Positions 45,750 to 58,022 of a stretch of 64,000 nucleotides of DNA are shown in pieces. The position numbers were made by a program, and so were the translations under genes. The stretch is taken from the NCBI RefSeq assembly GCF_000276665.1, contig NW_004955405.1, forward strand, positions 13,050,530-13,114,529. The letters are read 5' to 3'. The notes under the pieces were generated by a model. That model saw only the letters and a list, made by a program, of their open reading frames with translations, did not search any database and was not told the origin of the DNA. This DNA comes from Chinchilla lanigera. Lineage: Eukaryota > Chordata > Mammalia > Rodentia > Chinchillidae. Numbering within the stretch: the first letter of the stretch is position 1; every line of letters begins with the position of its first letter.

Positions 45750-47755
45750 AAGAGTCCTTTCCAGGGCTGTTCGTGTTATATTCCATTACTTACCATCCAC
45801 ATACCATGAGTTAATATGAGGAACTCCTTATAACTATGTAGAAAACTATTTGAGTTATCTAAAAAAATATTTACTATACTACTGTAAGAATGGAACAGTG
45901 GAAAACTTTATGAATTTTTCAGGGGTAATATATTATCTTTTCTACATTTTCCTTTATGTCCCTTAAATATGCACAAGGAAGTATTTGAACCTCTTGTGTG
46001 TATAAGATTTTACTTTTTTGCATTTCAGCTATTTTGAGTATACTTGAGAAAAATTTCAAAATTCTGGTTTAGCAAATTTCTTGATCCTCAACGCAACTAA
46101 GATTTGAGGTTCTTGTAAAAAGAAAGTTTTTATCTAGTTAGATAGTTGACAAACTGGAAGGAAACAAGTATCTTATGTGTCTGAAATGTCAACAATTCTC
46201 AATGTTTTCTACTTTCAAATTTTTATAGCACTTACTCCCTTCAAAAACCATTACATGGAATTTAAATTCCTTTCTTCAGAGGTAAAATAATTTTATTCCT
46301 GAAAAGAGATATACTGTTGAATACAGCTCACTGAAGGAAGTATGGGACCAACTTGTGGACATTTCAATATTGTCTGTCGATACATTTGACTGTGAAGCAG
46401 TGTATGCCGAGTCTCTGAAGTTGTCACATGCAAATTAGGGGTGTGCACACAGAGTGAAGAATAGCAGCATTCGGGGCCTGTTTCCTTTCCCTTTTCATGC
46501 ATCCTTATTATACCCAAATATGCTGGAAGCATCTTAAATATATTATATTTTCCAGTCCATTTAAAGATTTTGTTATCTTTAAGATAACCAGAGACAATCT
46601 TTGTGTTTCTTAAACACTTTTGAAAATGACCAGCCTACGATTGAGCTAAAAAGTAAATCAATGATTCTTTTTTTAACTCTCAAATGAAGAACACCTCCTC
46701 TTTTGCTTCCAAGGGACAATTGCTACACTTGGTGCCACACTTTTAGTTACTTTTTAAAATACTTCAAAATATGATTCAGGGTATTTTCTTTTTTAACTTG
46801 TTTCTGACTCCTGAAGGGAATAAATCTTGACTCTGTCATTTTTAGACAGTGGTAAGGGCTAAAATCCGATATAAGACGAAGAGAAGAGAAGATAGTTATC
46901 TTTGTATTATACAATATTTCATTTGCAACTGCTTATTATAGCAGAGATTTCTCTACTTCTGAAATTAATTGAATCTAGGATACTTTAACTTGATATCCAA
47001 AACTAGACCATAAAATATAGATTGGAGGCAAAGTGGTTTGTTTTGCAGGGACAAGAAACACTTATAGAAAAGTAATGAGCCCAGGAAGAGAGGCAATGAA
47101 TAAAAGATGTTTAAAGTTAGCAGCCATTAGAAATGCTAAAGCTCAATCTGCAAAGAACTCTGAAAAGTGATACAAATAAATATCTAATTTATGTCACAGG
47201 AGAAACAACCAAACTGGTCTTTAGTCTTTATTTCCTCTTAGTTAATGATTGATGTTGCTTCCAGAATAGGAAATTGTACTGATAGTTGTCTGTTATTTTT
47301 GCCCTGCAAGGCTCTTGCCAAAAGTATTTTCTCCTCTCATGAGGAAGTGTTTTGGAAAAAAAATTAAAATATTGAGTATTCCACGACAGGTAACAGGAAT
47401 TAAATTGGCAATGTAAAAGAAGTATAAGCAGGTAGAAACTACATTTCTAATCATTGATTATTACGTGTTTTCTCAAGTAAAAGCTACTTCCACTTTAGGT
47501 TTTCTTCTTATATCCTTATGTATACATTTTCTCATTAATTACTTTATTACATGATAACTCAACATTAGTATTCCACATCTCGTTCATCTATGAAGCTAAA
47601 GTCACTGCTTAGTAGTTGTTTAATAGATATTTCTTGGGTAATTGGAAGAAAATTATCAATCTTCCATTATTTTTTATTTAACTCATGTCATCTTCATTGA
47701 ATACTTGTGATCTGCATGTAAGATTATTGTAGGACTTTCAAACACTCATTAGTCC
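45750..47755. other. AT-rich non-coding DNA, nothing recognised
   Basis: No supported element. Confidence 0.4.
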
Positions 47756-47756
47756 C

Positions 47757-48082
47757 TGTGATTGATTCACCATTCAGTGCTGGTTCTAAGGGAGCTGGGG
47801 TGAAGGGTGGGTGATTGCTGGATCAGTCCACTGATTGGATTGATGTCACCCTCATCCCAGCAGTCTAGGTAAGATGAAAGGCTTGTTCCCCTTCCTCTCT
47901 CTTGTTGCTTTTGCTGTCTTCCACTACCATGAATGGTTGCCCCTCTGCCATGTGCCACCCTGCCTTGGATTCAGCAGATAATGGATCGAAAGGTCTACAA
48001 ACTATGAGCTAAATAAACCTTTGTTCCCTTAACTTTGGGTGTTGGGTACTTTGTCTTAGCAATGGGAAAAGAAACTAAGACA
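47757..48082 (+). mobile_element. MaLR-type LTR, plus strand
   Basis: TGCCACCCTGCCTTGGATTC, GGTCTACAAACTATGAGCTA, AATAAACCTTTGTTCCCTTA and TTTGTCTTAGCAATGGGAAA, then AACTAAGACA. The AATAAA and the TAGCAATGGG..AACTAAGACA end are MaLR hallmarks. It shares the GCCACCCTGxCTTGGAT and CTACAAACTATGA words with 33118-33530, so the two are of one subfamily. Confidence 0.75.
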
Positions 48083-48800
48083 ATTTCCTATACTTATAAG
48101 TACTTTCTCAGTAACTCTGTTTTCCCACATCATTACTGTTTAATTAGAAATTTGAGTGGAGAAACCGAAATGCCACTCACATGTCTTGACATTCTCAGAC
48201 TTAATGACAAAAAGTGAGACGATGCAGTTACATTATTAAATATGACTTGCTGGGTAAATGCATGTTGCAGTGAAATTTTAAGAGGTTGGTTCCACAGATA
48301 AAAGGAAATCACATATTGTCAATATGATTTTAAATGAGCAAGAACCATTCCTGTCAACTTGAGAATGATCTAGAAATTTGGTTACCCAGAAGTGCTGGCA
48401 GCATAGAGGAGTTTACACAAGGGTGTAAGAGAATCTTCTATCAACTTTATGCTTCTTGTTCACACAGCTTACATTTTCTCAGTGTAATAAAATGTTTTAA
48501 AATTAGTTGAAATTAGAATAATATTTTTCAACAGTTTTATTCTGCTGCATCTTATTCTTAAACTGTATATTGTGTTTGTGCTATATTTTATGTTTTAGAT
48601 TATAAGCCATAGTTATAGTCATTCATATTTGTCATACAAATTTGTAATGCTAAGGAATTTTAACTCCCTTCTTAAAATAAAATCACATTTGAAGATGTCC
48701 AAAAGTATTCATTTATATTTCATAGCAAATAAAAATAAACTCACAGAGAAGTTGGTACGTATGCATTTGTGTGCCTACATTCCAGTTATTATGTATCCAA
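48083..48800. other. AT-rich non-coding DNA, nothing recognised
   Basis: No supported element. Confidence 0.4.
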
Positions 48801-48856
48801 GTTTGTATGTATCTATCATCTGTCTGTATGTCTATCTATCCATCTATCTATCTAGA
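48801..48856 (+). repeat. Degenerate (TATC/TGTC)n microsatellite
   Basis: TATGTATCTATCATCTGTCT and following CTATCTATCCATCTATCTAT units. Confidence 0.9.
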
Positions 48857-49009
48857 AGAAGAAAGTGAACTGTTTGAGAGAAATTGCTTTATTCCAGAGG
48901 AAGCAGTGATATCTCTTTATAACTTCCTCTTTTGTCATGTACAGTAAGGATAAGACAATATCTCTCACCTGTAACACTTGAAATATTAGAAATACTTCAT
49001 GCAAAGCAA

Positions 49010-50040
49010 ATAAATGGACCCATATCTTACCTCATACACAAAGTCAACTTAAAGTGGATGAAAGACTTGAACATAAGACAAGAAAACATAAATCTCATCA
49101 TAGAAAATATAGAAGAAAAGTTTTAGGAAATTTATTATGGCAGTAATGTGAAGACAAAAGCAAAGAAAACAGAAGCAAAAGTAAACAAACAGGACTCATT
49201 CCAAATGAAGTGTTTCTATATAAATAAAAAAATATAATGAAAAACACCAGCCTATGAAATAGTACAAAATATTTGCAAAACATGTATTTAATGAGAGATT
49301 GATTTCCAAAATATGTAGGAATTCCTCACAACAGAATACCGACAAAACAATAAAATGAAAGCATAAGAAATAGTTTTATGAAAAAGAAGACAAGGGAATA
49401 GATGTTTCTCTAAAGAAAATATACAAATGGCACACATGTATATGGGAAATTGCTCAATATCACTAGTCATCAGGGAAATGCAAACTAAAACCACAATAAC
49501 AAATCACCTCATGCTTGTTAGAATGGCTATTATCAAACAAAAATAAAACAGAAAGTAAAAGATAAAAGTGTTGGTGAATTTGTGGATAACTTGTACATTG
49601 TTGGATAGAGTGGGAAACGGTACAGCTATTATGGAAAACCATATGGAAATTCTTCAAAAAACAAAAAATAAAGCTACCTCATGGTCTAATAATTTTTCTC
49701 ATGAGTATATTTTCTGAAGAAATAAAATCAGGACATCATGGAGACATCTAAACTGTAATGTTCCTTGCCATATTATTCACAATAGGTAAGAGATAGGGAT
49801 ATTTCCCAAATGTTTTTGACAAATGAATGGATAAAGAATATGCACTACAGTGTATGCATATAATGGAATATTGTTTACATTTTTCAAAAAGGAATATAAT
49901 ATTATTGCAGTATCTAGAATCTATATGGTAAATGAATGAAGTTAGTCACAGAAAACACAAATTGAATCACTCTATTTATGTGAGGTACTTAAAATAGCCA
50001 AACTTGTAGAAGCAAGATAGAGGAGCAGTTGCCAAGGGAT
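49010..50040 (+). mobile_element. Old L1 ORF2 3' portion, plus strand
   Basis: The order follows the last ~1 kb of L1 ORF2. The translated trace HKVNLKWMKDLNIRQENINL comes first. Then GCAAAACATGTATTTAATGA, TTTCTCTAAAGAAAATATAC, AAATGGCACACATGTAT, CACTAGTCATCAGGGAAATG, CAAACTAAAACCACAATAAC, GTTAGAATGGCTATTATCAA, TGGGAAACGGTACAGCTATT, ATATTATTCACAATAGGTAA, and TGGAATATTGTTTAC. It is interrupted by stops and small gaps. It belongs to an older L1 group (L1MA/L1MB-like), not the group with the 3'UTR of copies A-G. Confidence 0.88.
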
Positions 50041-53000
50041 GCCATTTTCATTTTTTGTCTTACTTCTACAAGCTTTTCACCATGATTATTTTGGACTACA
50101 AATAGCAGACATTGCAGACCCATGACTTTAACTAGGGACAGCCTCATTAGCCAGTTTTGTTTTATAAGATATACATTTTTAACTTTAGTTTGTAGGATGG
50201 AGATTTTGCCAACTTGCAAACAAAATTTCAATGTGAATTTCCTTTCCCGTGTGCAAAGCTTATTATGGTAGAATAAAATTTTACCATTCAAGATGTTACT
50301 GAGCCCACTATAAATTTACAGAATAGTTTTGAACTTGACTAAGAAGGATTACATCCAAAACAAATTTGTTTATAACTATTCCAGAGCTTTCCTGGGCACT
50401 GTAGCTTATTAACAGATGTTATCCAGCCAGCTGTCAATACCTGCTGTTAGCACTGTAGACAGAAAATATACACAGAAATGCAATAAATATATTCCCTTGG
50501 TATCCTACACCATTACATTTTGAAGTTGGATAGTGTCAACTTTGATTATCTACCACCTTCTTCCTATTCATTATTCAAAATGGAGGTGGTCAAGATTCAC
50601 ATTTTTCATTGATTTTTTCATTAATTTTTATTCCTGATGAAAACAGTGAAAATATAAAATAAAAAAGTTAGAAATATATTCCTTGCTATGCAAACATAGA
50701 CTTTTGGTGAGTTTTGCACAATTTAAATTATGTGCAAAATTACTATGAAATTTCACTTATTTCACAGTGTGATTCTTTCTTTTTAATTTCATACTTTTCT
50801 TTGATTTCCCCAGCCTTCGTAAAACTATAAATCAGCTCTCCATTTTACATTTCATTTGTGAATTCTCTACGTTGAATACATTTGAATAGATATACTCACA
50901 AATAATTAAACTTAAAACTCTGATGGAAGCTTTGCCCCTCTAACAAATTAAATTACAAAGAAAACATTCAGATCTTAAGCTTTCTAGACTTTAGTTATTT
51001 AAAATTGATGCTTTGTCAAAGCTGCTAGTTTTCCCCAAGCTGTTTTTATTGCCCTCGGATTGGCCATGAGATATTTCTTTTCAAGTATCTTTCTAGCTGT
51101 CACTTGCATACCTGTCCAAATTCCTTACTTGACAGTTAAAGTAAGCATGTTCATTCCTACTCAACTGATCGAATTTTCCCTGAGCTGTCCCTTTTAATAT
51201 ATGTCTCTCTCTTGAGTAGATTTGAAAGTGATATTCCTGTGTAAGTGGTGACTTCATATCAGAGTCAGTTTCTTTTTACAAATTCTAGCTCATGACAGTC
51301 AGGCCCCATGTGACTGGTCACACATGAAACACAGAGGTTCAACATGAATCTGACTAAAATAATTTCTAGGGAACAATCTTTTTAAGAAATAATCCAAACT
51401 ACTTCCAAGGTCACTTCTTTTTCAGTGTCAGGCCTTTACTCTGAGGGGTATATTATACCACACAGTTTCCAGTGGGAACAAAAATAGTCTTCTAAGTACT
51501 TTCAGTCTGTCTCATTCTCTCTCTATGTGATGATCAGATATTAGAGCTTTATGCAATCATGTGTTTGGAAGGGATGAGCAACTACCTTTTATTTTCTTGA
51601 GTACCTGAAAAGTAAGTACTCTTTCAAATTACAATTTACGTTACAGGTTTTGAGACATGATGCTTGAAAAGTGAGAAAAAAAATTAATTTGTCATTTCCA
51701 TTTTGTGAGGCCAAATGCCATTTTACATTCAGTGATTTATTTGATTTAGTCCTTAGGCATAACTTTATAAATAATTTTGTGGGTTTTTTTGCTCACAAGA
51801 TGAAAAATAGTTTTCTTTCAACATGTGATTCTTATTTTTAACTCTGCACTGATAAGATGTCAGATTTCATATAGTGACTTATTCTGAAGTTATCTCTATG
51901 TCATTTTATCACTAGAATATCTTCACATTATTTTATCATTCAGGTAGATTATTTTAACCCTCAATATACCTTTACACGGCTTAGCCTACTAAAATACTGC
52001 ACATGTTTATTTGTGATCACAAAACCCAGTGGCCTGGGTATTCAATTAGAAGCACAAAGTTCATAATTCATTACTTTGGTGCAGTTCTAATTTTTTAAGC
52101 AATGATAGGATCCATATTCCTACATTTTCTTCATGATTATATTGAATTCAATAGATTTTTTTTTATAAAAATAAAACCATCAGAATTTCTAATGCTCAAG
52201 ATATGAGGAAGTTGAATGACTCCTGCAGAAAATTATAAAACTAAAAATTCTGTGCAAAAATCATAGTTATTTCAGATTATTAGAAAGTAACTACAGAAAG
52301 ATAAAAAGTTGATATGAAATAAGACTTCAGACTGCATTATTGAGTATAAACTGTGGCTGATTTGCTGCCTTTTTAAGATTGTGCCCCTCCTTCCCATCAG
52401 CATTTTCTGAGAAAACTGTAAGTTGAATTGTCTGTGGCTTGCACCAAAACTCAGTGTCTTGGAAATAAGAGATGAAAGAGATAATTGAAAGCTGAAGTAC
52501 AGTAGGAAGCAAGAAAGCTCTGCAGATTTTATAGTTAAATGTGGCTGCCTGGGTTTGCAGTGACTTAGAAAATCTTCTGAGAGCAGAAGCCAGATGTGGG
52601 CAGGAAATGGTAGCCTGAACTAGAGCGGAAGATCTGGAAGTGAGACAAAAAAGAGAATTTTTCGTTTAAATTCTCCAAATACTCCTAGCTGATTTCTCAG
52701 TTGTGTATATAGGGAGAAATTTAGGGGGCCCTGGAAAAATAGAAGTGAAGAAACAATAGAGAAGTGACTTTCGTTCTGAGGTGTTTAGATAGTAAGGTGT
52801 GTAAGGAAGACATTCACCTGAATCACTGGCTGACCAAGGGTATGAAGAAATAGGTTTGGGTTCTCCTGATACACTTCATCCAAAAAAAGGCAGAAAGGAA
52901 GGATGAGAAAAGGAAAGAAAAATCAAAAGAGAGTGCAGGTCACCACAAACGCACAGGGTGGGGGAGTCTGGAACCAACATGTAATATCTGACACTAAAAT

Positions 53001-53130
53001 AAAAGTGCCAGAAATTTTAGAAAATCAGATAGAACCCAGATTTCCTAAAATAGATAATCAGAAACTGTTACTTATAAATAAAATTTCTATTTTAAACTAT
53101 ATTGTGAAAAATATCAAAATATCAGAAGAA
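50041..53130. other. AT-rich non-coding DNA, no clear feature
   Basis: 3.1 kb. The segment 52560-52860 (CAGGAAATGGTAGCCTGAAC, AGAGCGGAAGATCTGGAAGT) recalls an old mammalian repeat that I cannot name. Otherwise nothing was recognised. Confidence 0.4.
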
Positions 53131-53138
53131 TGAAAGAA

Positions 53139-53245
53139 CACGAGTGAGAGAGCAGGAGGGAGGGAGGTAAGAAAAGAAAAATGATGAAAAAAGCAAGCAA
53201 GAAACAAAGAAAGAAAAAGAGAGTGGAAGAGAAATTGAGAAAGAA
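53139..53245 (+). repeat. Purine-rich (GA/GGGA/GAAA) tract
   Basis: GAGTGAGAGAGCAGGAGGGA, GGGAGGTAAGAAAAG and AAGAAACAAAGAAAGAAAAA. Almost all A and G on the plus strand. Confidence 0.8.
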
Positions 53246-53908
53246 TTAATGTGGGGTTCAGGTCATTAAAATGATTTTTGCATATACAAATTAATATTTA
53301 TTTCTCCAGTCTGTTACACAGGATCAACCATTACAACAAAAAATTTCAGAAATAAGCAATTCCTAAATTTTAAATAACTGGTAGTAGAGGACATTGTTAG
53401 ACTTGTCCTATTTCAATATTGCTATAGTTTCTAGCTTCTTACTATGGGTAATTTATAAATTAAAATTTATCCTAGGTATGTATGTTTAGGGAAAAATAAC
53501 AGGTGTAACATTTACTACTGAGATTTAAGTAATCAAATAGAAATGGTGGAACATATCCCCATAGATGTAGGACACCCTGTAATGTTTCATGTTTCTTTGA
53601 GACATAAATAAAGCTCTCCTCTTCCATCATAATGGCTTACACTGATCAAAGCGAATAAATGTGAGGAAAATGAGATCAAAATATGAAATTGAGATATAAT
53701 TGATGTAAAAATAATTAATTGATTATAATGGAAGGTTCTAAAGAATACTTTATGGGTAATTACCTAAGTGGGTTAGTGAAAGATATTTAGAAGATATAAA
53801 GATACAGAAATAATGTGAAAAATATATCTCTGGAGAACTCAATGTAAAGAAATGAGTATGTTAAACATACCATAAATGAGCATGTTACTATCACACCATG
53901 AAAAAAGT
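53246..53908. other. AT-rich non-coding DNA, nothing recognised
   Basis: No supported element. Confidence 0.4.
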
Positions 53909-53909
53909 G

Positions 53910-53994
53910 GGCTAGGGATATAGCTCAGTGGCATAAGTGTTTGCCTGGCAAGCCTGAGGTCATGAGTTCAATTCCTGGTACCAAAAAAATCCCC
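53910..53994 (+). mobile_element. ID-type SINE, plus strand
   Basis: GGCTAGGGATATAGCTCAGT, GGCATAAGTGTTTGCCTGGC, AAGCCTGAGGTCATGAGTTC, AATTCCTGGTACC, short A-rich tail. AAAAAGTG occurs on both sides (53902-53909 and 53995-54002). Confidence 0.92.
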
Positions 53995-54002
53995 AAAAAG
54001 TG

Positions 54003-54315
54003 ATAGGAATGGTTTACCAGTAAATATTATCTTGATGCTATTTATTATCTCCCTTGAATTTTAAATATATTTTTAAAAATCTACCAGTGTTCCACATATA
54101 AATCACAGTTTTAAACATATATAATTTTCTCTAAAAATTCAAAATTTAAGTGAGTTCATAATATAAAATTATGATCAGGTAAATGAAAACCAAAAAAGTA
54201 CAATTAAACCAAATAATACTATTAGTGGATTTTCTTCTGATTTCTTAAGGGAAGTAAGGACATAGAAATATGGATGAAGAAAACAAATATACTTGAACAG
54301 ACCTATTCATGTAGG

Positions 54316-54316
<1 letters not shown>
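54003..54316. other. AT-rich non-coding DNA, nothing recognised
   Basis: No supported element. Confidence 0.4.

Positions 54317-54357
<41 letters not shown>
54317..54357 (+). repeat. (TTA)n microsatellite at the tail of an ID SINE
   Basis: About 13 TTA units, directly joined to the T-rich tail of the minus-strand ID that follows. On the minus strand this is (TAA)n, so it probably grew from the A-rich SINE tail. Confidence 0.95.
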
Positions 54358-54443
54358 TTGTTTTTTTTCTGGTACCGGGAATCAAACTCATGACCGTGCG
54401 CTTGCCAGGCAGGCACTGTGCCACAGACCTAAACCCCAGCTCC
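54358..54443 (-). mobile_element. ID-type SINE, minus strand
   Basis: TTTTTTTTCTGGTACCGGGA, ATCAAACTCATGACCGTGCG, CTTGCCAGGCAGGCACTGTG, CCACAGACCTAAACCCCAGC. Clear reverse complement of the ID body. Confidence 0.93.
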
Positions 54444-54984
54444 TATTTTTTTAAAAAATGAAAATTTCAATGGTATATTCTAAAGTTATATGTTAATAGT
54501 ATGTTTTATAAGAAATTAAAATACATTTAATGGATTTATAGAGTACTGTTATTTGTTACTACAAAATTAAGAAATGCATAAAGGTGATTAGAAAACAAAG
54601 AACATAGAGTATTTATGAGATAGCATAACAGAGTGTTCACATTTCTAGTGTTATGCTTCTCTTCATTATGCAACAATATTTATGTGTTCACTTTGAAAAT
54701 CACTGTAAAGTTAACTTCTGGTCACATACTCTTAAGGTAACCTGTAAATGGTAGCTCAGGTTCAATATTTTAGAAGTACTGGTTCAAAAAAGTGATTTGT
54801 CTTTACATAATCATAACCACTATGTTGTTTGGAATCCACAGCATCATACAAACCAAATATACAAAAATCGTTAAAGGTAATATATTTTAAAGTCCAAAAT
54901 TCATGACATGAATTGCCTAGGTTGACAGGTTCACAATTTAAAAGTAAGCATAGATATTAATTTTTAGTTTCTGAATACAAGGCA
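54444..54984. other. AT-rich non-coding DNA, nothing recognised
   Basis: No supported element. Confidence 0.4.
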
Positions 54985-55064
54985 AATATATTATATATAT
55001 GGCATATATATAAAGTATATATAATATATAAAGATATATGAAATATATATGTATATATATATAC
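54985..55064 (+). repeat. Degenerate AT-dinucleotide tract
   Basis: Alternating AT with interruptions (ATATATTATATATATGGCAT, AAATATATATGTATATATAT). Confidence 0.85.
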
Positions 55065-55830
55065 TTTAGAAGTTATAGAAAGGTAAAAGTTGTCAAGATG
55101 TTTATTTATAAGTTGCAGCAAAATTTTTAGAGTATATAGCATTGATATGAATAGGAATGGAATGGATTGATTGAAAAAATGAGTAAATTTGAGATAAAAA
55201 ATTCTCACAAAATTTTTGAGGTTTAAGTACCTACCTGTTAGCACATATGCAGAAATAAAGAGGCAAATGAAAGTGCAAATTTATTTCAGAATATATTACT
55301 GTTATGACCAATAATAAGGATATGATCAAAACTAGAGTTAGTTTTTATGAATCATGTATTTCTGTGAGCTATGTTTAAATAGAAAAAAGTATTAAAGTGA
55401 TAAATAATACCATAAAAATATTGTTTTCATTTTTAAATAAAAAGATAATGCTAGTCTTTAAAATAAAATCCCCTTTTTCATGAATTAAAATTAGACAAGA
55501 TTAAGATAGAGTATAAAAGCTAGTATGTCTTAAAGGAAATTTGTATAAATCTATCTGGAGTAGACATAGAAAACAAGACATTCGAAATATTTTACACACA
55601 TATTATATGTTATAGAATATGCAAGAATTTTTCATTAAACAATGACTCTTTTCAGTACTATATTAATTTATAACAGTGTTCCTTTGCATATGTTAAGTTT
55701 GAAGTACAGTGATCCATCAGAAGCATTTATAGCATTGTTAACAGGTATTTACTATGAATGGTTATTTTAAAAATAAGTGATATGAAGTTTACTGTAAGTA
55801 TTTGTGTATCGACTCATACTTTTAAACCGC

Positions 55831-55880
55831 AATAATATATATAGATAGATATACAGATATATATATATATATATATATAC
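55831..55880 (+). repeat. (TA)n/(GATA)n microsatellite
   Basis: AATAATATATATAGATAGAT followed by ATACAGATAT and about ten AT units. Confidence 0.92.
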
Positions 55881-55899
55881 ATGACATGTACCCTGACAT

Positions 55900-56160
55900 A
55901 GGCTGTAAGTGGGGTGCTCCAACAGAACATCCACAATCTCCTGGCTGCAATGCAGATTTTAATGGATTAATACCCCAATAAAAGAGACAGAAATCTTGCT
56001 TCCTTTCTCTTTGTCTACCATGTGAGCTACCATGATGGCCGTGTACATACCAGCAGCAGAGCCTTCAGCAAAACTTCCCCATTTGGGGACCTTGATACAG
56101 GACTCACAGGCTCTGTCACTGTGAGAAATAAAAGTTGCTTGTATCAATTGGAAAAAGCAG
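55900..56160 (+). mobile_element. MLT1-like LTR (MaLR), plus strand
   Basis: AGACAGAAATCTTGCTTCCT, TTGTCTACCATGTGAGCTAC, CAGAGCCTTCAGCAAAACTT, GACCTTGATACAGGACTCAC, CTGTCACTGTGAGAAATAAA follow the MLT1 U5 order (CCATGTGA..CCTTCACCAGA..CCTTGATCTTGGACTTCCCAG..TGTGAGAAATAAA). Only the 3' half is clear. Confidence 0.6.
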
Positions 56161-57529
56161 AAAAAAAAATACAAAATAAAACCCTAACACCCAAAACCAC
56201 AACAAAATCATTATCCCATGAAATCCCTTGCTTTGGAGCAAATCATACTACAATCACTTCTTCAAAATATCAAAGTTCCAAGGGAAAATTCTGGTTCATT
56301 TCAGTAAATTTGTATCAAGTATCAGACCTGATTTCCTCCCTGACTCAGAGTTATAAAAGTTTTCCTTTATATAGGTAAGAATTTATAGACTAACATATGT
56401 ACATTCATCTTTATCCAAAGAAACAAAAAAATGCATTCCCTATATGCAATGATTTCTGTCAGCTGCAGGGAAACAAAGGAAGGAGTCACATAGAACAGCA
56501 ATTAATGCAAAGTATATTATATTAATATACAGTGTATTCGATTATTTTCTCCTACTTTTCCTCATTAATTAGTAAGGCTCATTTTGAAATTAATTGGCAT
56601 TGTTTTGGCTCATATTCTTTGAGGTAACGCAGAATAGGTGACAATTTGTTAAACATTCTTGCATCAAATAATTATTGCCATGAACCCTTAGGATATTAAA
56701 AAAAAATTATTCATGTCATGACACTGGAAGACCTAGTTGGGTTTTGGCACTTGTGGTTTATATACTGTAATTTGAGGACATTTCCAAAGTAAAAAATACA
56801 AATTTGTGTATTTATAATTAGGTATGAAAGTGAACGGTAGCTAAAAATGGTCAAATAGTTAACTGTATCAAATGTTCTATAAATACATAAATATAGAACC
56901 TTCAGAAGAGACCAGTGAGCTTGTGCATCATTAGCTTCCATAAGTAAATCTTCCCCAAGTCTGCAGGTGTTTCAGAATGCACTTTTAGGCCTAAAAATGA
57001 CAGCTGACTGGAGGTCATCACAACTGAAGGGGGCCTCTTACAAGGTACAGCAGAGCTGACAGAAGGGACTTATTCAGGGAAAAGTGAAGTTGAACCTTGT
57101 AGGAAAAGGAGTATGCAAAAGGAATGAATGAATACTCTCCATGGCAACTTTTAAATGACACAGATGAAAAGAGCAGGAGATAAGTGAAACGTGCCCTAAA
57201 TTTTGAAGGGAAATTGCATCCATTTTCGAAGCTACTGCTGAGAACATTTCTTGATGGCAAACACCAGTGGTTTGAAATATAGGGTAGTAGAAGCAGATTA
57301 GAGAAATCTGGTGAAGAAGAGCTGTTCAGCTTTAGCGTGTATAGTCTTCAAATTTTGGCACTAGGAGTTGACATGCTACACCTCAGTTTCCAGGATTGTT
57401 TTTAAACCAAGTGAGTGCTGAGTTCAATAGACTAAAGTTTTGGAAACAGTAATTGATAATCATTTCCTCTACTGCTTGCTAAAGCTACTAGCCCATAGGG
57501 ATGGTTTAACTGTGTTTCTTTTCTCTGTT
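56161..57529. other. AT-rich non-coding DNA, nothing recognised
   Basis: No supported element. Confidence 0.4.
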
Positions 57530-57613
57530 TCTGTCCCTATTTCTCTATTTCTCTGTCTCTCTGATCTCTCTGTCTCTCTGTCTCTCTGTGTCTCTGTCTG
57601 TGTCTCTCTCTCC
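57530..57613 (+). repeat. (TCTCTG)n-type pyrimidine microsatellite
   Basis: Repeats of CTCTGTCT units, with TGTGTCTCTGTC variants. Both strands give long chance frames because of the repeat. Confidence 0.92.
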
Positions 57614-57882
57614 CCACGTTTTCTAATAGAATGCAAACACTGTCACTTAGAAAACCGACTGGAATGTCATGGGATATAGAGAATATTCCTGTGCGTGAAT
57701 GTTCCTGTAAACACTTGACCAATTCATGATTTCATCAGCCCTATTCAAAAAGGGCAAAAGCAGTGTATAGCCTGTTTTTGAGATCCATGCCTTATTATTC
57801 TTTGTCTCCTCTATTACAGAATTAGCATAGGGAAATTCTACTATTCTGTACTATTCCTGCAATCTTTCTTTGAACATTTTTG

Positions 57883-58010
57883 TTTTCTTTCTTTCTTTCT
57901 TTCTTTTTTTTTTTTTTTCTTGGTTTTTCTCCGGTACCAGGAACCGAACTCACGACCTTGCGCTTGCCAGGCAGGTGCTTTGCCGCTGAGCTAAATCCCC
58001 AGCCCCGCTC
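57883..58010 (-). mobile_element. ID-type SINE, minus strand, with (CTTT)n tail
   Basis: TTTTCTTTCTTTCTTTCTTT and poly-T tail, then TTCTCCGGTACCAGGAACCG, AACTCACGACCTTGCGCTTG, CCAGGCAGGTGCTTTGCCGC, TGAGCTAAATCCCCAGCCCC. A 12-bp target-site duplication TGAACATTTTTG is at 57871-57882 and 58011-58022. This is one of the best-preserved copies. Confidence 0.96.
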
Positions 58011-58022
58011 TGAACATTTTTG

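Noticed and set aside
48801..48856. CRISPR-like array of short repeats
   Set aside because: It is a simple (TATC)n-type microsatellite without spacers, in a mammalian context.
57530..57722. Overlapping frames with regular residues on both strands
   Set aside because: They come from the (TCTCTG)n microsatellite.
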